Source: a virus
IMG/VR virus record: IMGVR_UViG_3300045135_001080
Span: 1 to 46,147 of that record
Length of the DNA: 46,147 bases
Strand: one strand, 5' to 3'
Below are positions 39,251 to 46,005 of the stretch, in pieces; positions within the stretch are counted from its first letter, which is position 1; the number at the start of each line of letters is the position of its first letter. A program made the position numbers and the translations under genes. The notes under the pieces are model-generated. The model searched no databases, was not told where the DNA came from, and saw only the letters and a program-made list of their open reading frames with translations.

Positions 39251-39865
39251 TTTGATCTCCTGTTGTGCGGGTAATTCCGCCTTTTCCGGTGTGTCACTAG
39301 CTACGCTAGAGGTATTGACCTCGTCCTTAGCCAGAGTCTGACCGGCTAGATCTACACGATTTGTGAAAGTTTTCTTGAATTCTTCGTACTCTGACATAGA
39401 GTCAAAAGACTTCGCCAAAGAAAAAGTAGCTGCCTGATTGCAAGGAACGGAAACAACCGAAACTTCAAACAACTCAGCGTCCTTAATCATCAATCCGTCG
39501 GTTTCCTGGATATAATCAGCGTCCTTGACTCGGAAACCGACTGAAAAGGCTCCAAGAACACCGTCTTTTACGAGTTCGCAAACTGCTGAGGGAGCAGATT
39601 TGCTAATTTTTGCTTCAAGTTCCAATCCGTTAGGGCCTACTTTCAACCCCGTAGCGCGACCGATTGGCTTGTCATAATCATGATTAAAAAGAATAATAGG
39701 ATTCTTTTCAAAGTTTGCAAGACCTCCTTTTGTCCATGCCTCATGAGAGATAGAGTCCCCCGCACGATCAAAATCGGCAGTACTTGCCATGCCACGAATC
39801 ATTACGCTGCCGTCTTCTGCTGCGTGAGATTTGAATGTGGAGGTTAAATTAAATATCTTTTCCAT
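37877..39865 (-). CDS. Prohead protease - scaffold - major capsid protein fusion
   Basis: The 662-residue open frame joins functions that HK97 encodes in separate genes. Residues 1-165 are an S78/U35-type prohead protease, with GMASTADFDRAGD, catalytic H62 in LFNHDYDKPIGR, S108 in GAFSVGF, and ELFEVSVVSVP at 131-141. Residues about 215-345 are a charged, Ala/Glu/Lys-rich coiled coil typical of the delta/scaffold domain. Residues about 370-662 are an HK97-fold capsid protein (QDFMHAHLLGVMTGKG, NAYRLISQTFMDNH, KDMGKYGINPSDVAYIVS, SQSLGFEELV-type end). No stop or frameshift separates them. A strong ribosome-binding site before M206 suggests that the capsid part is also made alone. The ATG start overlaps the preceding gene by 17 bases. 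Confidence 0.95.
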   Translation of the reverse strand: MEKIFNLTSTFKSHAAEDGSVMIRGMASTADFDRAGDSISHEAWTKGGLANFEKNPIILFNHDYDKPIGRATGLKVGPNGLELEAKISKSAPSAVCELVKDGVLGAFSVGFRVKDADYIQETDGLMIKDAELFEVSVVSVPCNQAATFSLAKSFDSMSEYEEFKKTFTNRVDLAGQTLAKDEVNTSSVASDTPEKAELPAQQEIKMSEVNTPEIDLEAFAKKVAEQTAANIAMKQAEQKAAEKAEQEKATAEAEAKVAQEEQVKAAVVTAVESGAERLEKDLEEKLAEKDANYNEVLNSFKKELEEKSEELAKLRDSKRTFSDRGATGDLSKWGQDFMHAHLLGVMTGKGMNTNFAQGVMQKAGIDYATNAGDIDQEVSRMIEKEVTLNLRTAGLFREIQVNGAATVLPIQPDVEAATFQTGAAAAGNLENRDASDNTYKPSQVILNAYRLISQTFMDNHVDEEVLVNLMPMLVDSVARAHARAVDGAIINGAGSITGLTGYATANADALDISDGEALTAAKLLAARKDMGKYGINPSDVAYIVSQARYYELIEDSGFADITDVGSDVATKITGAIGAVYGSPVIVSDSFAAEGDGSTPVPAAFAVNTRNYAIPRLRGVAVEQDYEVGNQRRVIVATQSLGFEELVADSAGNRSAVKIVTAA
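39251..39261 (-). promoter_or_regulatory. Internal ribosome-binding site for the nested capsid protein
   Basis: AGGAG (39261-39257) lies six bases before the in-frame ATG at 39250-39248. It falls in the low-complexity linker between protease and scaffold domains, where amino-acid constraints are weak. Confidence 0.78.
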
Positions 39866-40208
39866 CTTCTTTTACCTCTGCTTTCGCAGGCTCTGCCTTA
39901 ATTGGTGCAGGCTTGGGTACTTCAATCTTTACTGGCTGTGGTTTTGGTACTTCGATTTTTGGCTTTTCTATCTTTACTTTTGGAAGCTCCGGTTTCGGCT
40001 TCATCGACATTCGAGATAGTTCTGGCTCTGCTTTCTCTAGCATCGTAAGTGCTCTAGAGTAGCTACGAAATACATTTCTAATACCTGAAAAAGGTATAGG
40101 CTTATCCTTTGAATCAATGTATTCTTGCTGACTAAGTACTTTTCCTTTCTCTGCAAAATACATTGCTAAATCTTGTAGTGCTTTTTTACGCTGTCTAACG
40201 TTAGACAT
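39849..40208 (-). CDS. Small head-gene-cluster protein with K/P-rich tail
   Basis: The 119-residue protein has a helical N-terminal part (about 1-70: RQRKKALQDLAMYFAEKGKV, FSGIRNVFRSYSRALTMLEK) and a long Lys-Pro-rich tail (about 71-112) of repeated KPxxxKVEVPKP-like steps that should be extended and unfolded. It lies directly after the portal gene (no gap) and overlaps the protease-capsid start by 17 bases. I do not recognise a function. A role in head assembly, perhaps as a scaffold or portal-associated factor, is suggested only by its position. Confidence 0.75.
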   Translation of the reverse strand: MSNVRQRKKALQDLAMYFAEKGKVLSQQEYIDSKDKPIPFSGIRNVFRSYSRALTMLEKAEPELSRMSMKPKPELPKVKIEKPKIEVPKPQPVKIEVPKPAPIKAEPAKAEVKEDGKDI

Positions 40209-41402
40209 TTACTCTTCTCCTTCTGTAGGTCTGCCGCCCAGGTCTGGGTTGGCAGCACTTCCTGCAATATTAGCAGGAACTCTTAAATCACTATGTCCAT
40301 CTATATCTTCGAATCCTAGGCTATCTCGTGCTTCATTTGGCGTAATAATTCCTGCATTTACTAGAGCAGAATAGTATTGCGCGGAGTCGCGCAGTTCTGG
40401 TTGCAGGGCAGGAATATTAGTAATATCCTCTGAAAGCTCGTAGCCAAAGAAACGCTCAAGAGCAAAGTTCAATTTTTTGACTATAGGTAGTACAGTTTCC
40501 AAATAATACAAACGCATATTTGGACGAAGATTTGCATTGTTTCCAGAATCTAGTAAGATTGGTGGAATGCCAAGCGCCTTCAAAATAGTTTTTTCAGTCT
40601 CTTCAGTGGCGCTTTGAAAGTCAAGCTCTTTGAAGTTTACATTTGAAATCTTATCTACTTCAATACCGCCATCGAGAATTAGAGGTCGTCGGCCTCCTGC
40701 ATCTGGCTTATATCGAGCCTGCCAAGACATGAGCATACGCTCTTTAATTTTCTCTGACAAAGTGTTAGGGCTCTTAAGTACGAGTCCGGGGACAGCTCCA
40801 TTTTTAAAGAAGTTATCCTGGAATTTTCTCATGCTCGTCATCAATTGCATTGTTCGCAATGCTGGGCTCAGTCGTGGGACCCCGCGATAGATTGAATAGA
40901 ACGAATTTTCTTTTACATGAATAATCTCACTAGGAGAATAGTTAATTCGCTCATTAAAAGTAAATTTTTCAATGTAAGTAGTATCGCTAGCGTGAATAAC
41001 CATCTTATCTGCGGGCAGATGATAAAGGTGTACGCCATCGAAATAAATAAAAATGTTTCCGTCTAGAATCAGATCAATAATGCAGTTTCTACGGAAAGTA
41101 TTTATATCTTGAAAAGGATTAGGCTCAGAGTTTAAAAGAAGGTCTACTCTGGATCGCTTAATTCCTTTTTGTACCGCAGTGCCTTTTGTAGCCATTCCTA
41201 CAATAGTGCCAATTTCAGCAGCATCATCTACAATCATATTTACACCACGATTTACTATTTCTAGTTCTTCATAGGCGCGCTCATATGAGTAGGTAGGCTC
41301 ACGAGTAGGCTCGATCTTATTGTCGTAGTATGGCTGAGCAGGGTTTAGTTTTTCTTCTAAATCGTCTGCCTTCCTGCCAATTATTGCATCATACCACGCC
41401 AT
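40209..41402 (-). CDS. Portal protein (HK97 family)
   Basis: The 397-residue protein has the HK97 portal pattern: an AYEELEIVNRGVNMIVDDAAEI helix region, LLLNSEPNPFQDINTFRRNC, a wing region with IFIYFDGVHLYHLP, FYSIYRGVPRLSPALRTM, and a crown/stem end (LNFALERFFGYELSEDI, LVNAGIITPNEARDSLGFED). The last motif, NAGIITPNEAR, is characteristic of the family. Portals form the dodecameric DNA channel at one head vertex and bind the terminase. The start overlaps the HNH gene by 14 bases. The gene lies in the order TerL-HNH-portal-protease/capsid. Confidence 0.94.
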   Translation of the reverse strand: MAWYDAIIGRKADDLEEKLNPAQPYYDNKIEPTREPTYSYERAYEELEIVNRGVNMIVDDAAEIGTIVGMATKGTAVQKGIKRSRVDLLLNSEPNPFQDINTFRRNCIIDLILDGNIFIYFDGVHLYHLPADKMVIHASDTTYIEKFTFNERINYSPSEIIHVKENSFYSIYRGVPRLSPALRTMQLMTSMRKFQDNFFKNGAVPGLVLKSPNTLSEKIKERMLMSWQARYKPDAGGRRPLILDGGIEVDKISNVNFKELDFQSATEETEKTILKALGIPPILLDSGNNANLRPNMRLYYLETVLPIVKKLNFALERFFGYELSEDITNIPALQPELRDSAQYYSALVNAGIITPNEARDSLGFEDIDGHSDLRVPANIAGSAANPDLGGRPTEGEE

Positions 41403-41772
41403 GTTTAGTTCTCTGTATCTCTACCCAATTCTCTTGTTTCTGTGCTGTTGCTAGAGAAGGATCTTTTCCGTAAATTGAGTGCAACTCTAAATGATGATCG
41501 TGGCACAATGTTACTGTATAGTCATATAGTTCTGCGTGTTTTTCTTCTATGAATTCATCTCGCCAAACTATTATATATTCATCTGTGTAGTGTTCCGGAC
41601 GAATAGCCTGTTTTTCTTTCAGCCATTTAGAAAGCAGAGGACTTAAACTATAAAAGTGGTGAAAGTCTAGCTTTTCTGTGCTGTTACAAATGTAACATGC
41701 ACTTCCTTTTTGATACTGAGACTTTGCTTTGTCTCGAATATACTTAACTTTGTCTCTTTTTAGCTGTGCCAT
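41389..41772 (-). CDS. HNH endonuclease-like protein between terminase and portal
   Basis: I start this 127-residue protein at the ATG at 41772. An in-frame TTG at 41829 is excluded because it is the -35 box of promoter P1. The fold signature is a zinc/HNH arrangement: C26-x-x-C29, LDFHH with H38-H39, then C90-HDHH-LELHSIYG ending with H94 and H98. In HK97-type phages an HNH protein encoded beside the terminase is needed for DNA packaging and supports terminase cutting at cos sites. The conserved place between TerL and portal argues for this role rather than a homing endonuclease, but the distinction rests on context. Confidence 0.82.
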   Translation of the reverse strand: MAQLKRDKVKYIRDKAKSQYQKGSACYICNSTEKLDFHHFYSLSPLLSKWLKEKQAIRPEHYTDEYIIVWRDEFIEEKHAELYDYTVTLCHDHHLELHSIYGKDPSLATAQKQENWVEIQRTKHGVV

Positions 41773-41800
41773 ATGTTTGCTTTTCCACTTTAATATCGAA

Positions 41801-41829
41801 ATTATAGCTAACTTGAGGTTTCTTGTCAA
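41801..41829 (-). promoter_or_regulatory. Consensus sigma-70 promoter P1 for the head gene unit
   Basis: The - strand has TTGACA (41829-41824), exactly 17 bases, then TATAAT (41806-41801): both hexamers match the consensus perfectly. It lies after the TerL stop and 28 bases before the HNH ATG. Transcription from here would cover HNH, portal, K/P-rich protein and protease-capsid up to the terminator at 37831-37864. Confidence 0.92.
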
Positions 41830-41852
41830 ACACTATTTTTGGTCATGTATTA

Positions 41853-43157
41853 TTAAAAGCTAGTCTGCGAAGTTTCAAACGAATATAACCCATATCTAAG
41901 TGCATCTGCCATGTGCGATGCTTTATTGTGCTTCGGCTTCTCTTTTAGTAGATTGGGGTTAGGATCCCATTGGTACTGATCTAGGCAAGAAAGAGTTTCT
42001 GCACATCTCTGATCTACAATCAAATTATTATTATCAACTATTGCTGCAACGTGCCCTATGCCATCAATAATAGATTTTTTAGCGTTTATAGTGCTAATAT
42101 CATAATTCTGTGCAAAATCAAATCGAGTTTGTGCTGCTGCAGAATCTATGTAAATATAATCTATATTGTACCTCTGAATATGCTCTCGAATTTCTTCTGC
42201 GTGTTTCTCAGTAGTTTTCTCTGAGTCGTAGTATTCATTTAAAACATAGTATTTACCAGAGTCCCAATCATACGCAATTACACAGAAAGCTGTAGGGTCT
42301 CGAAAGCCTACATCGAGCCCCCCTATAATATCCATGCCTGTAGTATCTAGCTCAGAAAGATCCGCAACACATTCTTCTGCATTAAAGTTCCAAATCTGTC
42401 CTTCATATGTATTAAAGTCAGCTTCGTATTCTTGTTTAAATTCTGACTCGCTCATTGACTTTTTAGCTTCGTCTACGTCGTGTTGGCTCATACGAGGGTT
42501 ATCTTTATAAGTAGCTTTTATACTACACCACTCAGGAAACTCATCTGAGAAACCTCGATCAAAGAATTTTGCAAACCAATTGTTTTTACCTCGTGGAGTA
42601 GAGATAAAAATTGCCTTTGAATTATCTTTATCTAGCGTAGGACGAAGAGAGACGTTAAAAGCTTCTTCTCCGTCTGTAAGTGCGGCTTCGTCAAAAATAA
42701 TAAGATCGTAAGAACGTCCTACAGAAGAGTCTACTTGATTTACTGAACCCATTCGCACAGTTGATCCATTCGAAATTTCAATAACCTTATCTTTTGCGTT
42801 ATCTCGGGTAACTTCTAAGTCAAAGTGTTTGATGAGGTTTCTTTGCAGATCAAAAGAAATTTGGGAAAGGGAGTAGTTGGGGGACATAATAAGTATGTTC
42901 GACCCCGGAACGAGTGAGATCAACTGCCCTATAATATTTGCAATGTAAGTTTTGCCCTGCCGCCTAGAAAGAGCGGCAGATACAAAACGATACTTTGGAT
43001 TATTAATTGCATTTATAAGCGCTACTTGTGATGGTAGAGGATCAATTCCCAGTAATTCCAAATAAGGACTTACAGGTAGTTTGATAAACCTGTGATCAGA
43101 TTGTAGGTCTTGTATTTCTGTAGAAGGAACGTCCCTTCGACTAACTTGTACTGCCAT
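41853..43157 (-). CDS. terL: Terminase large subunit
   Basis: The 434-residue packaging motor has an ATPase domain with a Walker A variant (SRRQGKTY, 64-71), Walker B LIIFDE (152-157) and the coupling motif ISTPRG (185-190). The RNase H-like nuclease domain follows, with catalytic acids D282 (GGLDVGF), D338 (YIYIDSA) and D418 (HMADALRYG). All parts are present and the length is typical. It cuts concatemeric DNA and pumps it into the prohead through the portal. No small terminase subunit is evident next to it or elsewhere in the window; the gene upstream is a fibre gene. TerS may lie beyond the right end. Confidence 0.95.
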   Translation of the reverse strand: MAVQVSRRDVPSTEIQDLQSDHRFIKLPVSPYLELLGIDPLPSQVALINAINNPKYRFVSAALSRRQGKTYIANIIGQLISLVPGSNILIMSPNYSLSQISFDLQRNLIKHFDLEVTRDNAKDKVIEISNGSTVRMGSVNQVDSSVGRSYDLIIFDEAALTDGEEAFNVSLRPTLDKDNSKAIFISTPRGKNNWFAKFFDRGFSDEFPEWCSIKATYKDNPRMSQHDVDEAKKSMSESEFKQEYEADFNTYEGQIWNFNAEECVADLSELDTTGMDIIGGLDVGFRDPTAFCVIAYDWDSGKYYVLNEYYDSEKTTEKHAEEIREHIQRYNIDYIYIDSAAAQTRFDFAQNYDISTINAKKSIIDGIGHVAAIVDNNNLIVDQRCAETLSCLDQYQWDPNPNLLKEKPKHNKASHMADALRYGLYSFETSQTSF

Positions 43158-43167
43158 TTTTAATCCT

Positions 43168-44502
43168 TTAAATATGAGTTCCAGCTGACGCCGATCTTGC
43201 AGATATCAGGTTTCCTTCGTCAGTAGCATTTGTATCTGAAGAAAAAGAAAATCTTTCTATAATATTACTTGAAAGGACAGAGGCATTTCTACCTCCAGAA
43301 CCATATCCATGGGTTGTGGAGGACTGCCCTGCAATACCGTACCTAGAAACTGTTAAATTTGCAATATCTGTAGCATTTTCATCCGTTGCAAAAGGAAATT
43401 TCTGTATATGATCTCTATATACACCAGAATATGTCCCGCCCGAGTGATACCCATTAGTTTCAGAGGACTGTCCAGCTCCAAATCCTCCAAATATTGCAAG
43501 GTCTCCTACGTCAGTAGCATTTGCATCTGTTGCAAAAGGAAATTTTTCTATAATATTGATAGTACCTGGAGCCCCTCCGGAAATGTACCCATGTGTAGTG
43601 GATGACTGTGCAGAAGAATAACCTCTTGTAGTAGGAGATAAGTCGGCTACATCAGTAGCATTTGCATCTGTTGCAAAAGGAAACTTTTGTATGTCGATAT
43701 GGTATGTAGGTCCGTAGCCTCCAGACTGGTACCCATCTGTTTCAGAAGACTGGCCTGCACCTCCTTCCATCAGTCGAGTTAAGTTACCTACATCAGTAGC
43801 ACTTCCATCAGAAGCAAAAGGAAACTTATCTATCACATTAGAATATCGAGGTGACAGAGAGGGAGCACGACCTCCAGAAGCATAAGAATTTTCTTTAGAG
43901 TTATTACCAGAAACGTAGTACCTTCGTACACTTAAGCTTCCTACAGTACTTGAAGTAGTTGGAGAATTCGCAAAAGGAAATTTGAATACGTTATCTTGAG
44001 TAAATAAACCGGTGGGCGGATTTATAAAGCCCCCACTATTATACCCGTGGCTGCTGCCCTGAAAAACCCAAGAAGAGGGAGAAGGAGAGGGAGAAGGAGA
44101 GGGAGAAGGAGAGGGAGAAGTTCCTGCATCCACAAAAGAAAGAGTTCCCGCCCCATCTGTAGCTAGTACTTGGCCTGAAGTGCCATCAATAATCGGAAGA
44201 GTAAAAGTAGTTACAAAATCTGTAAGATTAAGATCATAATCTTGTACAGTAACACCAATATCAGATGAAGTAAGAGCATTAGGATCTGAGCCATCTACAA
44301 AAGAAAGACTTCCGGCTCCATCTGTAGACAATACCTGCCCGTTGCTTCCGTCTGTCGTTGGAAGCGTGAACGCAGTTACAAAACTTGTAAGATTTGTATC
44401 AAAAGCCTGCTTTCCGTCTAACTGGGTTTGTACGTTAGACGTAACAGAGTCTAGCGCGTTAATTACTACACCACTATCCGCTAAATCTCTAGACCTTGCC
44501 AT
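43168..44502 (-). CDS. Tail fibre / adhesin with a six-repeat beta-propeller and Ser-Pro hinge
   Basis: The 444-residue protein lies upstream of terL, far from the other fibres. The N-terminal stem (about 1-128) begins RSRDLADSGVVINALDSVTS and holds two copies of LTSFVTxFTLP...GQVLSTDGAGSLSF; it is paralogous to the orphan stem at 4383-4670. A (Ser-Pro)6 hinge follows near residues 129-141. The rest (about 143-444) is a six-repeat propeller of the same family as those at 7243-8304 and 9706-10767: GYxSGG, IxKFPFATDANATDVGDL, GQSS. So the same head sits on a different stem here. It may be a head or collar fibre rather than a tail tip fibre, given its neighbours; this is inference. Confidence 0.87.
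   Translation of the reverse strand: MARSRDLADSGVVINALDSVTSNVQTQLDGKQAFDTNLTSFVTAFTLPTTDGSNGQVLSTDGAGSLSFVDGSDPNALTSSDIGVTVQDYDLNLTDFVTTFTLPIIDGTSGQVLATDGAGTLSFVDAGTSPSPSPSPSPSPSPSSWVFQGSSHGYNSGGFINPPTGLFTQDNVFKFPFANSPTTSSTVGSLSVRRYYVSGNNSKENSYASGGRAPSLSPRYSNVIDKFPFASDGSATDVGNLTRLMEGGAGQSSETDGYQSGGYGPTYHIDIQKFPFATDANATDVADLSPTTRGYSSAQSSTTHGYISGGAPGTINIIEKFPFATDANATDVGDLAIFGGFGAGQSSETNGYHSGGTYSGVYRDHIQKFPFATDENATDIANLTVSRYGIAGQSSTTHGYGSGGRNASVLSSNIIERFSFSSDTNATDEGNLISARSASAGTHI
44074..44120 (-). repeat. 12-base tandem repeat encoding a Ser-Pro hinge
   Basis: About four copies of a 12-base purine-rich unit (GAAGGAGAGGGA on the + strand) encode alternating Ser and Pro. The unit is a multiple of three, so slippage would lengthen or shorten the hinge between stem and propeller without a frameshift. 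Confidence 0.88.
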
Positions 44503-44505
44503 TTA

Positions 44506-44847
44506 CTATTCCTTCTTTCCGCTATTTGCGTACAGCCCAAACCAAGCAGCGCCTGCTCCTACAATTACTGAAATTAACCCTGCTTGCTCCATTGTAGGCG
44601 CTTCAAGAGCCATAAACCAGGTTGAGCTAGAGTAGAGTAAGTAAATATATGTACTGATAAAGATTCTGGGAAAAATACGCCAAGAGTCAATTGCAGCAGC
44701 TAAGTCTTTGATTTTTTGAAAACGAGCTTCTGGTGCTGCGGGTGCAGGCTCTGCTGCAGCTGCGTCTTCTAACTCATCTATACGTTCTAGAAGAGCGTTA
44801 TATTTATCTAAGTCTACTTGTACTTCATTTCGTGTTTTGTCTTCCAA
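44506..44847 (-). CDS. Putative holin-like small membrane protein
   Basis: The 113-residue protein has a charged N-terminal part with a short coiled coil (about 8-28, VDLDKYNALLERIDELEDAA) and an Ala/Pro/Glu linker. Two hydrophobic segments follow, near residues 58-78 (FPRIFISTYIYLLYSSSTWF) and 87-106 (EQAGLISVIVGAGAAWFGLY), and a short basic end (NSGKKE). Two membrane helices, small size and a charged tail fit a holin of the class seen in many marine phages; the motif GAGAAWFGLYANSG recurs there. No endolysin is found in the window, so function is not supported by a neighbour. It could instead be a virion membrane-interacting protein. Confidence 0.65.
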   Translation of the reverse strand: MEDKTRNEVQVDLDKYNALLERIDELEDAAAAEPAPAAPEARFQKIKDLAAAIDSWRIFPRIFISTYIYLLYSSSTWFMALEAPTMEQAGLISVIVGAGAAWFGLYANSGKKE

Positions 44848-44859
44848 AATATTCTCCTA

Positions 44860-45558
44860 TTAAATTGGGTCTAATATTAAATCAAATGAGCCAGTGGCTG
44901 GAAAGTTATTGCCGGAGGTTGTTGCTCGAAGGTCTATATCCATTTTAGGGGGCAGATAGAAAGGTACTGAGTATGTCTGAGTAAAAGTTGTTTGATAAAG
45001 CTCTATTTGCGCTCTAATCCTAAAAGCTGCTCCAAAATCTCTAATAAAGAGTTGGAACTCAGCGTCTCCGCCCTTACCAATACCGGCAGTAAACTGTGTT
45101 AAATACGCGCGAGTATTTGCAGGAACAGTATAAACACACATAAGTGTTTGAGAAGTTTCTGCTTCCATGTGTCCAACTACTGTTCCTGAACCTGATACGG
45201 TATGAGCTGTAATTGTGCCCGCGTTTACAGCACTATCACTATAAATCATACGGTAAATACGCTTAAAAGTATTTTGCGTAGCAACTGCAGTTGTACCTGT
45301 CAGTGTGACTGTTTCTTCTTGAAGTATATAATTGTTATCAAGTCCATATACAGTTAAAGACCCTGTATCGGCAGCAGAACTTTTAAGATAGAGAATTTGA
45401 GAAGAGTCTAAAGCACTCCAAGGGTAATCGCCTCCTTCGGTCCAAACAGTTTGAGTACCAGAAGTAAGATTAGGGTTTGCCCCAAATTTATGTTCAAATG
45501 TATAATCTCTTTCAGCTTTACGAGCAATATCTAAAGAGTAGCTTCCTATCATTACCAT
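44860..45558 (-). CDS. Conserved beta-rich phage structural protein
   Basis: The 232-residue protein belongs by pattern to a group common in marine phages: GLDNNYILQEETVTLTGTTA, then TQNTFKRIYRMIY, AGTITAHT, a TLMCVYTVPANTRAYLTQF stretch, and a closing LPPKMDIDLRATTSG. It is mostly beta and has no signal peptide or membrane segment. Such proteins are usually annotated as virion structural proteins of unknown position. It overlaps the preceding basic protein by seven bases. A head decoration or fibre role cannot be decided from the sequence. Confidence 0.75.
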   Translation of the reverse strand: MVMIGSYSLDIARKAERDYTFEHKFGANPNLTSGTQTVWTEGGDYPWSALDSSQILYLKSSAADTGSLTVYGLDNNYILQEETVTLTGTTAVATQNTFKRIYRMIYSDSAVNAGTITAHTVSGSGTVVGHMEAETSQTLMCVYTVPANTRAYLTQFTAGIGKGGDAEFQLFIRDFGAAFRIRAQIELYQTTFTQTYSVPFYLPPKMDIDLRATTSGNNFPATGSFDLILDPI

Positions 45559-45881
45559 TTCACCTTATCGGCCCAATAAGCTGCGCTCATCTTACCCTTT
45601 GCAATATTTTTTGCATGTCGAGCTTTAAAAGAAGCACGCTTCTTTTTCATTGCTTCTGACTCGCCTTTCTTTGGCTTACCAGCAGTTTTAGCACCTTGCT
45701 GTCCAAAACGAATAGTTTTGACTTTTGTGCCAACCTTTGCTACAACGATATGGGATTTCTTCGGGTGCCCAGGAGTACGCTTTGGTTTATTATAACCAGA
45801 TACACCTGCTCTCTTAATGCGAGAATCTTTTTTCTTAACGCTTTTTCTTTTTGCCGCCACGTTTTTTCTTCTTGTACCCAC
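45552..45881 (-). CDS. Small very basic conserved phage protein
   Basis: The 109-residue protein is rich in Lys and Arg (MGTRRKNVAAKRKSVKKKDS) and has a conserved-looking middle (SGYNKPKRTPGHPKKSHIVV) and C-terminus (SFKARHAKNIAKGKMSAAYW). The latter, with KARHxKNIxKGKMSAAYWAxKxKW, recurs in small phage proteins of unknown function. Its high charge suggests nucleic-acid binding or packaging with the genome. It overlaps the preceding 49-residue gene by 47 bases and the next gene by seven, so the three are probably cotranslated. Confidence 0.8.
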   Translation of the reverse strand: MGTRRKNVAAKRKSVKKKDSRIKRAGVSGYNKPKRTPGHPKKSHIVVAKVGTKVKTIRFGQQGAKTAGKPKKGESEAMKKKRASFKARHAKNIAKGKMSAAYWADKVKW

Positions 45882-45984
45882 TTGCGTAGATAGCTCGAGC
45901 TTGTTTTTCAGCTTCTTTCTTAGTCGTGTAAACCTTTCCAGATTTACCCCACTTATATCCGCCTTTAACCTTTCTTACGGGCAT
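45835..45984 (-). CDS. 49-residue basic protein, MPVRKVKGGYKWGKSGKVY type
   Basis: This short frame reads MPVRKVKGGYKWGKSGKVYT, then TKKEAEKQARAIYASGY and a Lys/Arg/Gly tail. It recalls a small protein found in many phages, in which a basic GGYKWG...AEKQARAIYASGY core is kept while the tail varies. The AAGAGATAAA stretch upstream gives a moderate ribosome-binding site. The gene overlaps the following basic protein gene by 47 bases in another frame. Its function is unknown; the charge suggests DNA or RNA contact. Confidence 0.85.
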   Translation of the reverse strand: MPVRKVKGGYKWGKSGKVYTTKKEAEKQARAIYASGYKKKKRGGKKKKR

Positions 45985-46005
45985 ATTTTATCTCTTGCTT
46001 TCAGT

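Noticed and set aside
41773-41829. TTG start at 41829 for the HNH gene
   Set aside because: The TTGACA there is the -35 box of a perfect promoter whose -10 box also lies inside the proposed extension. The ATG at 41772 is downstream of the expected transcript start.
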